DNA of 64,000 nt from Vanessa cardui (lineage: Eukaryota; Arthropoda; Insecta; Lepidoptera; Nymphalidae), in assembly GCF_905220365.1 (NCBI RefSeq), contig NC_061125.1:12293831-12357830 (forward strand), given 5' to 3'. Of the stretch, positions 36,001-48,604 are shown piece after piece. A program made the position numbers and the translations under genes. Each line of letters opens with the position of its first letter. Position 1 is the first letter of the stretch. A model generated the notes under the pieces. It had not been told where the DNA came from. It saw only the letters and a program-made list of their open reading frames with translations, and made no database searches.

Positions 36001-38726
36001 CTTTTTTATCATCTATAAAATCTTGTGTCGAATAATATTACCAATGTATTTATAACAAAATCAGTCCCCCACCCCTCACAAAAGAGAATTAACTGCGAAA
36101 ATAAGCAACTAATAATGTTTCTTATTGGCATTAAGTTCATCCAGTCAATGTGAAAGATTCACCGGAAGTCGGATGTACAAAAAGAAAACAACACGAGGCG
36201 CTCTTTCCTTTACAGTACTATGCAGTTTGCACTTTGACAAGTTTTCGTTTTCTTTTTATATGATATGGCGTCTTTTGTTTCAATGTTAAGCCAAGAGAAA
36301 AGATGAAAAGATAAGGAAATAAAACAGAACGCTGGCTTATGTTATTGTGTAAGTGTTATCTGAAATCATTTGTCACATTGTGTTATAAAGTTGTTTTACC
36401 TCTGGTTAAGTTCAAATTGTTGAAAAATAAATATTGCAATCACACAAAATTATCTATGAACTTCCAAATCATAGGATTTATGGGAATAATAAAATGTTTT
36501 GATACGTTGTCTTCGGGCTATGTGAATAATATATCCTGATTTTAGCTGTGACAGGATTATCCTTACAATCTGTCTTGATCAAGATAAAAGTCAAAAAACA
36601 CGTTAAGTAGCAGCAGAAGTTTGGAGAACTCATATCACCACGATGATATTGACATAAGTTTAGTCATGATGACATTGACATGAGATGCCAAACCTGTACT
36701 CGGAATCTTCTGTATGATTCACATGTCCTAAAACCACTGAGACATCGCCTACTGAAAAAAAATGACAAAATAAAATCTTATCTAACATACAGAATATAGA
36801 AGATATTTCATGAAATGCATATGTGTATTTTAAAAGAAGTTTCAAGATAAAATCTTAATTGTATCCATGCAAATCGAGTTGAATAGCTAACTTTATATAA
36901 CGCTTGAAATATGTTACGTTGACTTATTGTTAAGCGAGTTTCCACAACCTTGACTTCATTGGAATATGTAAACTGTGGAGAGTAAGTGTAGGATTTGTAC
37001 TTAATAGAGTATTTAGAAAACAAAATATTTCAAAATATTGATGTAGCATTGAATAGTAACGTAGGTACGATTATCAGTTTTATAATATAAAAAAAAATCA
37101 TAATAATCAATAGAACCCTTAGGAATAGTATATCCATTAAATAATAGTATTTCTACAATGTACATTCTTTCGCTAGAGTATCATAGAAGGCTCTATAAAA
37201 ATCTGTAAGGTTTTTCCACAAGATCATGTATAAATAAGTATACTTTCAATATTAATAGAGTCGTAAGTATATTCAATTGAAAACGTATTCGTAGAAATCA
37301 TCGTATGGACAGAGACTAGATCAAAAACTGATTAATTTTCTTGCGCTTAATTTGTTTTTATATTTCACCTTGGGCTTAAACATAGGGATATAGTTTTCGG
37401 ACCACAGGAGAATAACATAAGGAAATCGGGTTGTGCCGGACACATTTTTGCCACACATCTCTATTATAAAGTATACCAGTATATAACAACTCATAGTGCA
37501 ATTATGATCATAGTTGAAATGGGTAAAATCATAGTCTTTAAGAGAAGGTTTCCTTCTAGCTAAATCGTTTACAGTAAGCGTCTTTAGGTATTACTAATGT
37601 GCATACATTATTTTGATTGCCATAAATTTGTGTCGTTGTATCTTGACATGCCTTAATCTTGATATCTAGAATCGCTGATGCAACCTTTTTAAAAGACAGT
37701 AATAAAATTCAAAGTTAAAGTTTAATTTGCTTACACATTCGCTGCGATACAAATAGTTCTAAAACACGCGAACGTCTTATACAAGGTTGTCGCAAACAGT
37801 AACCATATCCCATTCACGGCACTGTTTACCAGCAAAAGTTTTCTTCAGTAGAATACAATCTCTAGAATCATATCCAATGCCGTGTAAGATTATTACAGAA
37901 AATAAATAATACGTACTAGCAGCGGTCATTTGATAATCCTATCGAATGGAACAATAATATTTTTTAATTAAAAGAAACTTTAGTCATTTTAGTCCAGTAA
38001 TACATTGTATATCTGGTACAGTTCGATATTTTAGAGAGTACAATTATAAGCTTGAGTTGTATGTATCTCGTTAGTCTAATATCTACTTTAGAAGGTCACC
38101 CAGGTCCTGCGTTGAAATAGTACTTAGGACAAACAAAAATGTCATCTAGGTTTTGCTTTGGAATATTTTCAGAGTAGCCTAGATTTAGAAGATGCAAATC
38201 ACTTCAAGCTGCCGATCCTTTGCATTATAGGGTCTTGTTAGATTTGTCGTGCAATGGAGTAGAAAGTGAACTTAACAAAATTACAAAAGTGACTGATTCA
38301 GATGACTGATATCCTCTGAGAACAGCTGCGAATAAATCGATCTGGACAACATCGTCTCACAATTTGAAACTGACAACGTTTTAATATTGAACGACAAAGC
38401 CAACAAAACAGCTCACCAATGTATACCACATTTTTTCATTCGCTAGTCTCTATACCAATTAATGTCTTTGTTGATATCGTATTCCTAGAAAATTCACCGT
38501 GAAGGTATCTATTTCAAGTCTGGTGCCACGAAATTGTTTACAATAATCTCTTCTATATACAAAATCGACTTTTTCTCTATATTGTATTTTATCGAATGGA
38601 ATAATAGTATTATTCGATACTTCGTTTCGTATTCGATAAACGATAGAAATTTACCAATATGTGCATTTCTTACAATATTGCCTTGTATACCGCAGTCATT
38701 GTAATAAATAAAAAATATATATAAAT

Positions 38727-38946
38727 TTTGGACAACATCACATACATTTCTCTGACCCCAATGTATGTAGCTAAAGCACTTGTTTTATGGAAAATCAGAA
38801 ATAGCGACATTACAAAAACTGCTCGGACCCAAGATAACATAGAAAACTAATGAACTTTTTCTACATCATCTCTTGGAAATCGAGCCCAGGACCTCAGTGA
38901 AACCAATGAAAATCAGTGTTCACACTACTCGACCACTGACGTCATC
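38727..38946 (-). mobile_element. SINE-2, decayed
   Basis: It keeps GACAACATCACATACATTTC, CAATGTATGTAGCTAAAGC, the B-box region GGAAATCGAGCCCAGG and CACTACTCGACCACTGACG. Orientation as at 18446-18670. Confidence 0.8.
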
Positions 38947-39655
38947 ACTTTTGTTCAATAACTATTTTCAATTTTTATTCGTACCTTATCGTTGATAAAT
39001 CTTATATTAATTATTTTTAAATAAATGTTATCATTGGCTTTAAAAACATTTGTTTTATATAAAGAATTACAGAAATATCTTTTTACTTTAATACTGAAAG
39101 GTAATTCACGTCTAGTTTTATGTACATTCCAAATAATGTTAAGGGTATTGTTTTTTATTCAATTCAATTACAAATAACTTTCTAGCAATACAAAAGAGCA
39201 ATAGTAAGCAAGAAAACATCCAATATTGTGTATTATTTTGGTTATTGTTACATTGAGATATAAACAGATTTAACAATAACTTTACTTAGAACGCGACACT
39301 GTCTGTTATTATATTCAGATCCAGTATTACCTTTGGTCTTAGCTTCGGAGAATTGCAAGCAGGTTTGTGAATGGGAAACTTACACGAATGTTAATCTCCT
39401 TTCGTAAATCATGCTATAATATTTTATAGCAACTTATACGTATTCTAATTTCAAATTTATTTTCGTGTAATGTCATGTCATGTCTATGTAATATTTACTA
39501 TATGTATATGTTCATAGAAATATCTAATTTTAGAGCTTGGGTATCTATTTGTACTAAGCTGTTGCAAGTTCGTTCTGAATAAAGATCTTTATCAATATCC
39601 GATATAAGTATCATGTTATCGATCGTGAAATAAATAATAAGCATTTAAATTTTAT

Positions 39656-39846
39656 ATAGCTGTGCCCGCGACCTTGTACGCGTTTGAATTAAACAAAAAA
39701 AATACTCTTGTAGCCTAAGTTACTCCTTATTATAATAGTTATCAGTGAAAGTCCCGTTAAAATCAGTCCAGCTGTTCCAGAGCTTACCCGGAACCAACAG
39801 ACAGACAGACAAAAATTGTAAAAAAAAATATTTCGGTATATGTACC

Positions 39847-39912
<66 letters not shown>

Positions 39913-39973
39913 GCATTGAACTAAAAGGGGTACTTTAATATTACAGACACGCCAACTTTATTATATGTATAGA
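39656..39973 (-). mobile_element. non-autonomous Helitron with internal (TA)n
   Basis: On the minus strand it starts TCTATACATATAATAAAGTTG after an A and ends at GTCGCGGGCACAGCTA. The CTRR end reads CTAT here, one change from the 20813-21085 copy. The TA microsatellite at 39850-39907 lies inside it. Confidence 0.65.
39850..39907. repeat. (TA)29 microsatellite
   Basis: 58 uninterrupted bases of TA inside a Helitron. Its short counterpart at 7930-7955 (TATATATACATTATACATAC) suggests expansion from an AT-rich spot of the element. Length could be affected by assembly. Confidence 0.97.
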
Positions 39974-40205
39974 TGTTGGTTCGTTAACTAGCCTTAACGA
40001 AAAACAACAGTAATTTATAATGTACTACAGCGACATTTTGTCTACCATCTGGATTAATTACGCTCTCACTATTTTAAATTTTGGCTGAACAAATATATCG
40101 GATTGGGTCCTTGGTGTACCTAAATTTTTTTGCATTTATACTTAAATGTACTACTTATAGGATCATTTTATGTATAAAGAAATTTATTTGGAGATAAGGC
40201 ATTTC

Positions 40206-40350
40206 GCGATCATGTCTGGGTAAGTCCAACCCACTCATTCTATTTTTAACAGGAATACGCAGTATTGATGTGTTCCGGTTTAGAGTATGAGTGAACCAGT
40301 GCTTGTACAAGGGAGGTAAAATATTAGCAGTTTGGTGGCATTTTGTCACT
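40206..40350 (+). repeat. repeat family B fragment
   Basis: It contains CATGTCTGGGTAAGTCCAACC, GATGTGTTCCGGTTTAGAG and TTAGCAGTTTGGTGGCATTT, in family B order. Confidence 0.65.
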
Positions 40351-40434
40351 ATGAGGATGTTTTAACATACTTTCTTACTACGCTAATATCTAAATAGTTG
40401 CGACCACAGACCATCAAGTGGTATATTTCCCATG

Positions 40435-40645
40435 TATAGTCGGGGAAAGAAAAGTTTCGTCACCTTAAGAACTATTTTCGTGTGCTCGGTATGAACGATT
40501 ATCTGCTTTACCGATCAAGAATGACATATTAAGGCGCAATGATTTGATTTTAGATTCAAAAGGTACTAAGAGTTTAAGACTTGATATAGGAATGAATTTC
40601 AAAACGAAGGTTTTCTTATTCTGACGGTACCTATACTTATAAAAA
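40435..40645. repeat. MITE-like repeat, copy 1
   Basis: It is similar over about 210 bp to 44507-44717 in the same orientation: GAAAAGTTTCGTCACCTTAAG, TTTTCGTGTGCTCGGTATGA, GGTACTAAGAGTTTA and GGTTTTCTTATTCTGACGGTA. The ends are loosely inverted. No ORF. No name recognised. Confidence 0.7.
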
Positions 40646-41982
40646 TACAGAAACAAACAATCTCAGTAGTTTCTGTATCTATAGTTGACAGAACATGATT
40701 TACTCGGCAGTTCATAAAAATATTATATAAACAAATGAATATCTAAAGTATCGCGAGCTATACGACGTCAGCCTAATGTCATATATATCTATGCAAGTAC
40801 ATAAGAGATGCTACACATGCGATAGTTGAGACCTAGTATTCCAGATTGTTCATGTCTTCACAAATATTTATAGACCGTGGACAATGCATTTTAATGTTCT
40901 ACAAACAAAAACTGTATTTTTATTTCATGTTACTGAAAAATATGTTCATTTACATAAAAGAAAACTTTGTAACACGGTCACGTTTTTTTATCAACTAATT
41001 ATTAACTCCTGCTATATAGTTTTTCGTAACATTTGTTATGTAAAATTGTAAGATAGCATTAGAACCTTATTAAACTTTATTTGACTTTTTACTTAGTAGT
41101 TGCCGCCCACAGCTTCGCTCGTGTTTCTTCGCCGGTCTTCGGAATTGATCGTCAATTTTTGATTTCTGTTATTTGAGTTTGAGGAGATCAAGCTCCTCAT
41201 CATCATCGACATTCTTTTTTCAAATTTTCTTTCCCTTGCCTTTGTTCTAGATTGTTCCAATTTTATAACAGTCTATCCGTAGAAGCGAGTGTACGTACGT
41301 AAGAAATTGTAGTGTACGTATTTCATAACTATCTATTATTATTACATCCGTTATTAACTGTGCTTCGCTCTAAGTACGGTGCATGCAATCTCCTACCTAC
41401 ATACCCATTTAATTATCCAAGAAGTTTATGCAGCAAACGTTTTATTAAAATCAACATGTACCTGCTATTATTCCGTTTATTCGGTGAACGGTATTTGAAC
41501 TATATGGATAATATTTGACAGACGTTTACGACCTCCTTTGTAATCATTTCCTTGATTGATTAGTTATTAGTTACTTACTTGCTTATATATAATACGTTTA
41601 CTTAAACAAAACTAAGTATCGTTTTTTCATTGTTTCTAAAATTAATCCTTGCTAAATGTTGAGTCAACAAAATAAATGAATATAAATAAATCTCTTCCCT
41701 TAAATTTAAGTTTGACTGTATTTCACACAAACTTAAAAATATTATTTGAATATTTCAAATAACTTTGGGAGTTTTACAAATTTAAATAGAAAAAAATATT
41801 TAGATTGTGCTATTCTTGTTAAAATTCAATTGTGTTAGGCATTTTCTCACATTTTATATCACAGTCTTAGATTGCAGTTTAATGATAAATCATCCTGAGA
41901 TAATAGTTACAAAGATACTTCAGTGATATTGTCGCATTAGTATTATATTGCATTATATTTAGAATAGCACATTTTTGCCATG
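40646..41982. other. unassigned DNA
   Basis: No gene seen. GCCCACAGCTTCGCTCGTG near 41104 may be a worn Helitron end. Confidence 0.45.
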
Positions 41983-42200
41983 AAAAAAAGTAAAGTAACA
42001 GCCTGTACATTTCCCACTGCTGCGATAAGGCCTCCTCTTCCATTAATAAGAGGGTTTAGAACATATTCCACCACGCTGTTCCAATGCGGGTTGGTGGAAT
42101 GCACATGTGGCCGAATTTCGATGAAATTAGGCGCATGCAGGTTTCCTCAGGATCTTCACCCCCGAGCACGAGATGAATTATAAACACAAATTAAGCACAT
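41983..42200 (-). mobile_element. SINE-1, ACTTTAC-tail type, 5'-truncated
   Basis: On the minus strand it ends GGCTGTTACTTTACTTTTTT. It has the CTGCGATAAGGCCTCCTCTTCC variant of the 3' body and stops at AATTAAGCACAT before the tRNA head. Confidence 0.9.
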
Positions 42201-42233
42201 ATATATAGTGCTTCGCCCGCGTGTCGTAGGTAT

Positions 42234-42325
42234 AGTCAAAGTCAAAAACCTTTATTCAATATGAAAGTGTCGGTTCGGAAATCAACACCTCGAACCTGAA
42301 AAGAACCGACGAAAGAAACTATTTT
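42234..42325 (-). repeat. LINE 3' tail
   Basis: AGTCAAAGTCAAAAACC, TTTATTCAATATG and AAGAACCGACGAAAGAAAC are the reverse complement of the tail at 55823-55952. It abuts the SINE-1 copy on its left. Confidence 0.65.
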
Positions 42326-42591
42326 ATCGGTTATAGGTTTTTTTTTAAATTTCATTTAAACAATTTCAATTTCATGTACAATAACAAAAAAAATATTTTC
42401 GTTATTTGAAACAGTCTGGAGAAGATCATCTCATTCCCAAGGCGTTCAATCGACTCAGAAGTCATTAGTACTGTAATATCCTTTAGTATGAAATAGTTGC
42501 CTAATTCTTTCCTTTGGGGTCAACCTTACTGAAAACTCCATCAAATTCGACTGAATGGCTTAACCATTACGTATTCGAACCATAGCGTATT

Positions 42592-42795
42592 CGACGACAT
42601 CCGTGGTCGAGTAGTGTATACACTGGTTTTCCGGGAGGTCCCAGGTTCGATTCGATGTACAAAATTCATTATTTTTCTATGTTGTTTTGAATCTGGGTGT
42701 TTGTGATACCGTCGTTACTTCTGATGTTCCATAACACTAGTACGTTAGCTACTTACATTGGGATGTCAGTAATTTATGTGTCCAATATTTATTTA
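42592..42795 (+). mobile_element. SINE-2
   Basis: GACGACATCCGTGGTCGAG (A-box region), CCCAGGTTCGATTCGATG (B-box region, shortened) and ACCGTCGTTACTTCTGATG are followed by an ATTT-rich tail. Confidence 0.82.
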
Positions 42796-43215
42796 TTTAT
42801 TATTTGTATTTCTTATTCAAAATATTAGTATAGACAAATATGGTTCTTAACGCATCAGCCTTAGTAAGTATTATCAATCAATTATTTCAATCGTTATGTT
42901 CTAGCTGTGCTTGCATAATTAATGATATTTACTCTATATATCTATATTATACACATATGCCAATGCATAAGTGTATACAATACAATTATTGTAAGTGTAT
43001 TGGGATTTTCTCTCTCTCTTATATTACTTTGCTAATTAAAATACAGATTGGTTCAATATCGAAAAATTAAGCAACGACCTAGTCCGCTCGAATTTCAGTA
43101 ATATTATTTTTACAACAAAGTTCTTATATTTTTTTTTAAATATTTTGAAATTAGAATACTGTTTATTAGAGTTTATATAACATTAGATAATAAAAGTTGC
43201 AAACATTTTCTTCAC

Positions 43216-43470
43216 TTCATATTATAAAATACCACACAAGTCCACTGGCCGCGTTCGTCTATCTATGTTCGCAATAAACTCCAAAACTACAGAACGGATT
43301 TTCATGCGGTTTTCACAAATTGACAAAGGGATTCATAAAGAAGGGTTTAGGTATCTAATTTATTGAGATATTTGTATAAAAAACTTGAAATAGAACGCCA
43401 TTTGCTAAAGATGTTCGGAGAAACACAACAAAAAATTATAAATTAAATGTAAAAATAACCAGGCCGCTAT
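43216..43470 (+). mobile_element. non-autonomous Helitron, uninterrupted relative of 14400-14905
   Basis: CATATTATAAAATACC, TTCGCAATAAACTCC, AAAACTACAGAACGG, ATTTTCATGCGG and GGGATTCATAAAGAAGG align with the two halves of the 14400-14905 element. It ends CAGGCCGCTAT before T, a decayed CTAG. Confidence 0.6.
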
Positions 43471-44506
43471 TTAAGTCATGTATCAGTCAAAGCCACGACG
43501 AGAAATCATGAACGTTAAAAGATTCCGAATTCGCCTTTCGTAACGATAAACTAATTTACGAAAACTTTATTATTTATATGGAGAACCAAATTACACAGTA
43601 GAACGCATTAATGATAATTCCCCTAGTCAAGTTTGCTCGAGCTAGTTTTGTTAATATAAATATCATTAGTCTACGAAAGTACCAAAATTAGTTGTATACT
43701 TTTTACGTATCCTTTCTACTGACGATATTAGTGGATAGTGTACCTACACTGGGGTCGAGGAGGTTATATGTTTATAACTTATAAGTACCAAAGTGTAGTG
43801 TGTGTATTTGGTACTTATTTCAATGTTTTTGACGAAAACAAGTACCAAAGTGTTTTAATCAACTCGTGTTCTGTGCTAAATATTGTAGGGAAACCTTATG
43901 ACAGATGAAATTCTTCCACCAACCTGCAAAATATACTAAGAAATACTTGATGAAGGGGTACCTACCCCGGTAAGCGTAATGCCTTCCATCAAATAAAAGT
44001 TTTTTGTCGACTCAATGGGATTGATTGCCCTTAAATTCATATTTATACAACTAAAACCTACCAATAAAGACTAACGTAAGTACTATAAACAAACGTTTAC
44101 ACTTTTATACAGCGCATACTAAACTTTATTAACTAGCATTACACGGCAAGTTTTATCTTTATGACTAATCATGCAATATTACATGCAATGCAATGAGAAT
44201 ATGAAATGCAATTTAAATTAATCATAGGTAAAGGGAATGTGCAATTTAAAGCTCATTGCGCCGTTGCTATTGATTATTATCATTCGAATGAGTTTTAATT
44301 ATTGTACTAAAGAATTAATGAATATTAAATGCATATATTTTTCCTTCTGTATATGAGGCTAATGAATGTGATATATTATGTTTACATTTGTACACAGTCA
44401 TAGCGCTTTGTGCAAGGCTGTCTAGCTGCCATCTATTCATATCAAAGAATTGGAGTATCTTTTTGAAATATTAAAATAACTGTTTTTTTACTAAATGCAT
44501 ATCTAT
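43471..44506. other. unassigned DNA
   Basis: The short phrase AAGTACCAAAGTGT recurs at 43782-43860 (two copies, plus GGTACTT reversed). Nothing else seen. Confidence 0.45.
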
Positions 44507-44717
44507 GTACACTCGGGGTAAGAAAAGGTTCGTCACCTTAAGATATATTTTCGTGTGCTCAGTATGAGCGATAATCTGCTTTGCCAATCGAGAATGACAT
44601 ATTGCGTCGCAATAATTTTATGTTTACATTCATTAGGTACCAAGAGTTTACAAATAAAGATAAAGGAATTCATTTGAAAACTGACTAAGGTTTTCTTACT
44701 CTGACGGTACATGGAGC
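44507..44717. repeat. MITE-like repeat, copy 2
   Basis: Partner of 40435-40645 (see there), about 4.07 kb away. Differences are mostly substitutions and small indels in the centre. Confidence 0.7.
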
Positions 44718-44868
44718 ATATACTAAAATAACATTTTTTTTCAATGGGTATTCTTGCTAATCGCCGAATGATTAATATTTCTACCAGCGTCAATGTGGTC
44801 AACTTACCATCAGTACCATTTGGTCGTCCACATGTATATTTATTGTTAAACAGAATCTATAATTTTAT

Positions 44869-44914
44869 CATGTGAGGGAAATCAACAACAAGCGTTGTTG
44901 ATTTCCCTCACATG
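44869..44914. repeat. perfect hairpin, 21-bp arms
   Basis: The arms 44869-44889 and 44894-44914 (CATGTGAGGGAAATCAACAAC) pair exactly around AAGC. CAGAAT/ATTCTG further out extends it imperfectly. Confidence 0.92.
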
Positions 44915-45120
44915 AATTCTGTACAACGAATTGAAGTTATACGACTATTCGCCTGGGAACTGTTTCATTTTGATTATTTGTAATCCAACAACGTTATTAT
45001 TCAGGTTACCCACGGGACAGGTAACCAGTAATTGTTAATTACTTAAAATAATACTCGATATTTTTATTTTGCAATGAGATATAAATTATACTATCAGTTA
45101 ATCTGAGTTTCGTACTCTGG

Positions 45121-45247
45121 GGTTAAGGAAATCATCGTGAGGAAACCTTGTGTCTACTATGTGTGTCTGTGTGTGTCCACCTACTCTTTATAGGAAGAGG
45201 ATTCAGTCATGCAGTGAGATATTTACAGGCTGATACTTTACTTTTTT
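45121..45247 (+). mobile_element. SINE-1 fragment, ACTTTAC tail
   Basis: It runs from AAATCATCGTGAGGAAACC to TTTACAGGCTGATACTTTAC with a T run. The middle is shortened. Confidence 0.75.
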
Positions 45248-45740
45248 ACACGAAGCTATACCCATTAGCATTCTATATGAACGAATCGACTTACAGTGAT
45301 ACGCTATTTTGGTACGTGTATCCTTAACATTTTATGATTAATGTAATCAAGATTGATTATCACTTCTTTACTTTTCGTCATTGTTATAATATAATAAAAC
45401 CTGACATTTTTATATTATTATATGTTCAGATCGGATAGGTATCAATGAGGAATAGCTCTCTTTTACCGCCATCTTCCCGCCAAACTAACATAAATTTCAG
45501 GTAAAATTCACCTATTCTTTAGATTGGACCATCTCACTCGGTGTGTGTGGGCTACTCTTTAACACAGATTATAATTATATAACAAAATTACAGAAATATA
45601 TAATCAATGTGTTATTAAAGATATAACAAGACATATGTACACACTATTATTAGTTATGTACCTATATTCATAAATACGAGTCATTAGTAGTTCAATAATT
45701 AATTTCATCTTATGCACTATAAGATAATGAGCAAAAACAA

Positions 45741-45980
45741 TTAATTATCCCAGCGATTTCTCAGAAGCGCAACAAAAGCGTCGCCAATGCTTGCTTTAAT
45801 TATAGCTGCCAGACTTTGAACATAAATATTCATCCCTGGGTCCGTCTGAATCGAAATGGAAGCATTCCAAGCAATCCACTAGTCGATGTATTGCCAGCCA
45901 AACTGCTCTCGAATGATCGTAATCAAATCGATATCATAGCGTCCGTCCTTTTCTAAACGGACAAGATAAAAGAAGACAAT
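45741..45980 (-). pseudogene. candidate decayed coding stretch, unrecognised
   Basis: One minus-strand frame of 80 codons ends in TAA at 45741-45743 and has a single in-frame TAG near its middle (about 45888). Before the TAG it reads VRLEKDGRYDIDLI...; after it, IAWNASISIQTDPG... and SLAAIIKASIGDAF. Composition is protein-like on both sides. Alternatively the TAG is a true stop and the rest is chance. No family recognised, and no splice structure could be fixed. Confidence 0.25.
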
Positions 45981-47176
45981 ACATCGACTCGATCGAATAG
46001 ATTACTTGCGTGATTGGATTGGCATTGGACTGTGAGGAGTGCGATTGGAATGGATATAGCGCCTAATTTCCTAATAGTATGAGATGTATACGGACTATAC
46101 TGACATGTTTTGCTATTACTTTTATTTATTTCAGAATATTATTTAGCTATAGAAATATTTATAAGAATTTTGTTCATGAATAATTCGGTAATTTTAACAT
46201 TATATTTTTTAATTTATAATATGAGTACCGGATATTACAAAAACATGATCAAATTTTTTGTATATTTGTAGACAAAATACCACAAAATCCTTTGTTAAAC
46301 TGAATATCAAACAAAATAATGACTCAAATATTTGTTTCCTAAAGAAAAGTTATGAATTTACAGAACGAAAGGCGGCCCTAAATGACCCTCGAGTGAAAGG
46401 AAACGCCAAGACTATTGTTTGCAAGTTATTCAGGTATCGTATACTTGGACTTGGTATCTTTCTTTATTTCCATAGAACTCAGATTGTTTAAATCTCTTTT
46501 GTATAATTTCACGACGATTTTTGGATCAAACAAACATCTTCTCAACTTTCTATTTATTGTTGAAAAAATATCGGAACTCTCATTCGATTTTCAAATTATT
46601 TATAGAATAATACATTTTTATTAGTCCTGTCATATTTTTTTGAAATAGGTTTTATATCTTCATTAAAATAGGTTATATTTTTTTGCTTCTCTATTTTTTT
46701 TAAAAAGAAAAAAAAAGAAATGAGCTGTTAGCCAATTGAAGGTTGAGAAATCAATTCTTATATGTAAACATAGATTTCAATGTTGAGCATTCGATATACA
46801 GAATATACACGTTTAGAAAACATCGCGAACTTTGGCAATTCACCGACCAAGGGCGTTAGCGAGCCTCTTCCCTGTCAAGTGCTCTCTTTAGGGGAAGAAT
46901 CCCCTTTATAAATTGCCTCGCTATCTAAATCTGTGAGATAAGTGCGCCTGAACTTTCCAATTTCGCTACACATCAATAACAGTGACAACGTCGGTGGGGT
47001 AACAAATCAAAAAATCGTTGATGCCTACAGGACGACGTGACGGACGACGTACGTGATAACGGTATTAGGTTGCACAAATATGTTATTATAAATAAAATAA
47101 TATAATAATATTTATTTGTCAAAAACAGGAATACAGAAAATAAGTGACACATACAGAGTACTTAGAAAAACATTTA
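45981..47176. other. unassigned AT-rich DNA
   Basis: The frames at 46258-46491 and 46415-46624 show no motif. No feature supported. Confidence 0.5.
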
Positions 47177-47468
47177 ACAACAGCCTGTAAATTCCCACTG
47201 CTGGGCTAAAGGCCCCCTCTCCCTTTGAGGAGAAGGTTTGGAACATATTCCACTACGCTGTTCCAATGCGGGTTGGTGGAATAAACATGTGGCAGAATTT
47301 CTATGAAATTTGTCACATGCAGGTTTCCTCACGATGTTTTCCTTCACCGCTGAGCACGAGATGAATTATAAAGACAAATTAAGCACATGAATCACCGGTG
47401 CTTGCCTGGGTTTGAACCCGCAATCATCGGTTAAGATGCACGCGTTCTAATCACTGGGCCATCTCAAC
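47177..47468 (-). mobile_element. SINE-1, full length
   Basis: It is complete from a short (GTT)2 tail to the head GTTGAGATGGCCCAGTGATT, with the B-box region GGGTTCAAACCCAG. It is close to the 48605-48910 copy in sequence. No clear TSD. Confidence 0.95.
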
Positions 47469-47656
47469 TTAAAAAAGGAACAAAAGTATCGTTTAATCCA
47501 ATGCTTAGTAAAGCTTTCTCATTTTTGGGAGGGTGGAAGTTTATTTCACCAAGCTGCACAAATGCAAGTTATCTAACGATGATTTTTTTTAGCGCGACAC
47601 TTAGTGAATTATTGAATCACACGATCTAAGAAGATGAAAATTCAGACACAATCATT

Positions 47657-47711
47657 ACGTAGTATAAAACAAAGTCGCTTAGGGAGTAAGCGACTTTGTT
47701 TTATACTACGT
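47657..47711. repeat. head-to-head Helitron 5' ends forming a 25-bp-arm hairpin
   Basis: The arms 47657-47681 and 47687-47711 (core AGTATAAAACAAAGTCGCTT) pair perfectly around GGGAG. This text is the 5' end of the Helitron family at 50087-50351. Downstream the reverse-strand relationship continues with TATGGACAATATAGTTAAG. Confidence 0.88.
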
Positions 47712-48404
47712 CTATCCATATATATGTGATTCGAGAGGAAAGTTTTTTTATATTATATATGGACAATATAGTTAAGAAACACAACAATGTAGAATATAAC
47801 GATTACGGGAATTCAATGTTTCTATGCCTTATATGCGCCTGCCACACTTGCACAAAGCTCAGTTGCACGAGGGTCGCGCGTCGCCATTATTTGCTTTCTT
47901 GCACAAACCAATATAATTTGTGACTTAACAAACTAACGATAGAGTAATGAAAGCGTTTTCGAGTTTATAGAATTGTGCAAGGAGAGCCAGACATATGAAA
48001 CTCAAAGGAAAGATCAAATCTTTGAACATATATCTGGCGAATTCAACAATATGTGACCAAAATGTGTAAACATGTTCTTCAAAGAAATGATTTCTGCGAG
48101 CATTACCAAAGTAAATTATTTCCTACGATTAATTAATACAGACTCGTACAAGTTAGGTCGACCCAGTTCACACATACCACTATAACTTCAATTGATACAT
48201 TTACATTAAAGTTTTAAGTAAAACTGTGAAAGTAACACTAAGTCACAAATTTAGTGCAACATTTTATGTGACGTTTTGACAAAACTTCATTTCTGGTATG
48301 TAAATTGTGTTTACAATTCATTTGACCTTTTTATAGACAAATCGATTCCCCTCGTCGCTCCGCCTGTTTATAAATTAACATTTCAATTGTCCTTTTTACA
48401 TTCA

Positions 48405-48575
48405 ACAGCTTCCTGTTAATTTCCCACTGCTGGGGTAAGGCCTCCTCTTCCATAGAGGTTCACCTCTTTTTTTTTGGTTTTGAACATATTCCACCACAAT
48501 GTTTCAATGCGGGTTGATGGAATACAAATGTCGCAGATTTTTTATGAAATTAGACACATGCAGGTTTCCTCAGGA
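48405..48575 (-). mobile_element. SINE-1, 5'-truncated
   Basis: It carries the CTGGGGTAAGGCCTCCTCTTCC variant with an insertion of T-rich DNA near 48465. It stops at GGTTTCCTCAGGA. It lies about 30 bp from an oppositely oriented full-length copy. Confidence 0.88.
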
Positions 48576-48604
48576 ATTATTTACATTCATACGATTAAAA
48601 TTTG

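Larger units (their letters stand above)
34571..38726. other. long unassigned tract
   Basis: Apart from the hairpin at 35717 and the LINE tail at 35845, nothing was recognised in about 4 kb. 38090-38500 is less AT-rich but carries stops in all frames. Confidence 0.5.

Noticed and set aside
39689..39916. 75-residue minus frame with a long Tyr-Ile repeat
   Set aside because: It is the translated (TA)n microsatellite and Helitron text.
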